Part shown: positions 63,844-64,000 of the stretch, piece after piece
Numbering within the stretch: position 1 is the first letter of the stretch
How the letters are laid out: every line of letters starts with the position of its first letter
Origin: Reyranella massiliensis 521
Lineage (GTDB): Bacteria > Pseudomonadota > Alphaproteobacteria > Reyranellales > Reyranellaceae
Assembly: GCF_000312425.1 (NCBI RefSeq)
Contig: NZ_HE997181.1
Coordinates: forward strand, 4,282,045 to 4,346,044
Length of the DNA stretch: 64,000 nucleotides
Direction: 5' to 3'
Made by a program: the position numbers and the translations under genes
The notes under the pieces: model-generated
The model's database searches: none
What the model was told of the DNA's origin: nothing
Seen by the model: only the letters and a program-made list of their open reading frames with translations

Positions 63844-63884
63844 CGCTTCCTCCGTTTTGATTTCGTTGCTTGTTTTCTTGCTCC

Positions 63885-64000
63885 TTACCGGCCGGCATCC
63901 ATGTCGGCGAGCTTGGCCACACGACGCCGGAACTCCTCCGCCGTCGAGAACTTCGCATCGAGGTAGGCCGCGATCAGGTCCTTGGCGAGCCAGGGGCCGA
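63885..64000 (-). CDS. C-terminal end of an unidentified gene (partial at right edge)
   Basis: The last 37 codons of a gene entering from the right, ending in TAA at 63885. The product ends with GPWLAKDLIAAYL, then DAKFSTAEEFRRRVAKLADM and a short tail. It is helical and charged, and no family could be assigned from this fragment. It ends 41 bases before the first binding-protein gene on the same strand, so it probably is the first gene of that importer operon or a catabolic partner of it. Confidence 0.6.
   Translation of the reverse strand, partial: GPWLAKDLIAAYLDAKFSTAEEFRRRVAKLADMDAGR

Noticed and set aside
1-64000. Possible CRISPR arrays, tRNA or rRNA genes, integrases or insertion sequences.
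   Set aside because: No regularly spaced repeats, no cloverleaf or rRNA-like stretches, and no transposase or integrase motifs were recognised on either strand.

Overview
The window comes from a high-GC alphaproteobacterium, probably of a Rhizobiales or Reyranella-like lineage. This is inferred from the oxygen-dependent (aerobic) cobalamin pathway, alphaproteobacterial gene names and order, the abundance of ABC importers, CaiB and enolase-superfamily catabolic genes, and dense operons joined by ATGA or GTGA overlaps. No rRNA, tRNA, CRISPR array, integrase or insertion sequence was seen. The region reads as chromosomal.

Bases 1-12000 are a cobalamin and cobalt island. A cobalamin riboswitch (about 6900-7080, minus) leads into hupE, a DUF1636 ferredoxin-like gene, cobW, cobN, cobG and cobH, which runs off the left edge. 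Just upstream of the riboswitch is a second hupE-like gene that has lost the family's metal-binding residues. Divergently, cobO-cobQ run right and meet cobD. cobD and cobC diverge from overlapping start codons. A Tat lipoprotein sulfatase follows cobC with translational coupling.

Bases 13800-17400 hold single-gene units: SelO, a small secreted protein, a histone-deacetylase-like amidohydrolase and an MgtC/SapB membrane protein. Bases 17475-23662 are the most unusual part. They hold an ABC importer with a fused double permease and an ATPase with a C-terminal extension, a CsoR/FrmR-type repressor with an operator-like G tract, and a porin that fuses two beta-barrels. Two similar RNA leaders, one facing the importer and one facing the porin, each fold into a nested hairpin that hides the ribosome binding site of a short ORF whose peptide begins M-x-x-[IV]-R-[KN]-I-x-P-L. 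This is the best candidate for an undescribed regulatory system in the window.

Bases 23700-38400 contain a class III cyclase with a periplasmic sensor, AqpZ, a five-gene peptide/nickel-type ABC importer (27119-32566), and a branched-chain-type importer (livF, G, M, H and a binding protein) headed by an enolase-superfamily gene. Bases 38388-49000 hold small catabolic clusters: an NADP oxidoreductase with a CaiB CoA-transferase, a PRISE-type reductase with HutD, PanE with an orphan binding protein and a redoxin, a cupin with a class III aminotransferase, a HAD phosphatase with a RidA homologue, an atypical SDR, and a DsbA-like protein.

Bases 49000-64000 hold AsmA, an orphan peptide-binding protein, YaiI, a repeat-containing secreted protein, an esterase with a second enolase-superfamily enzyme, a cytoplasmic binding-protein-like gene next to a sensor-only membrane protein, and a polar-amino-acid-type ABC importer with two tandem binding proteins. 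A partial gene closes the right edge.
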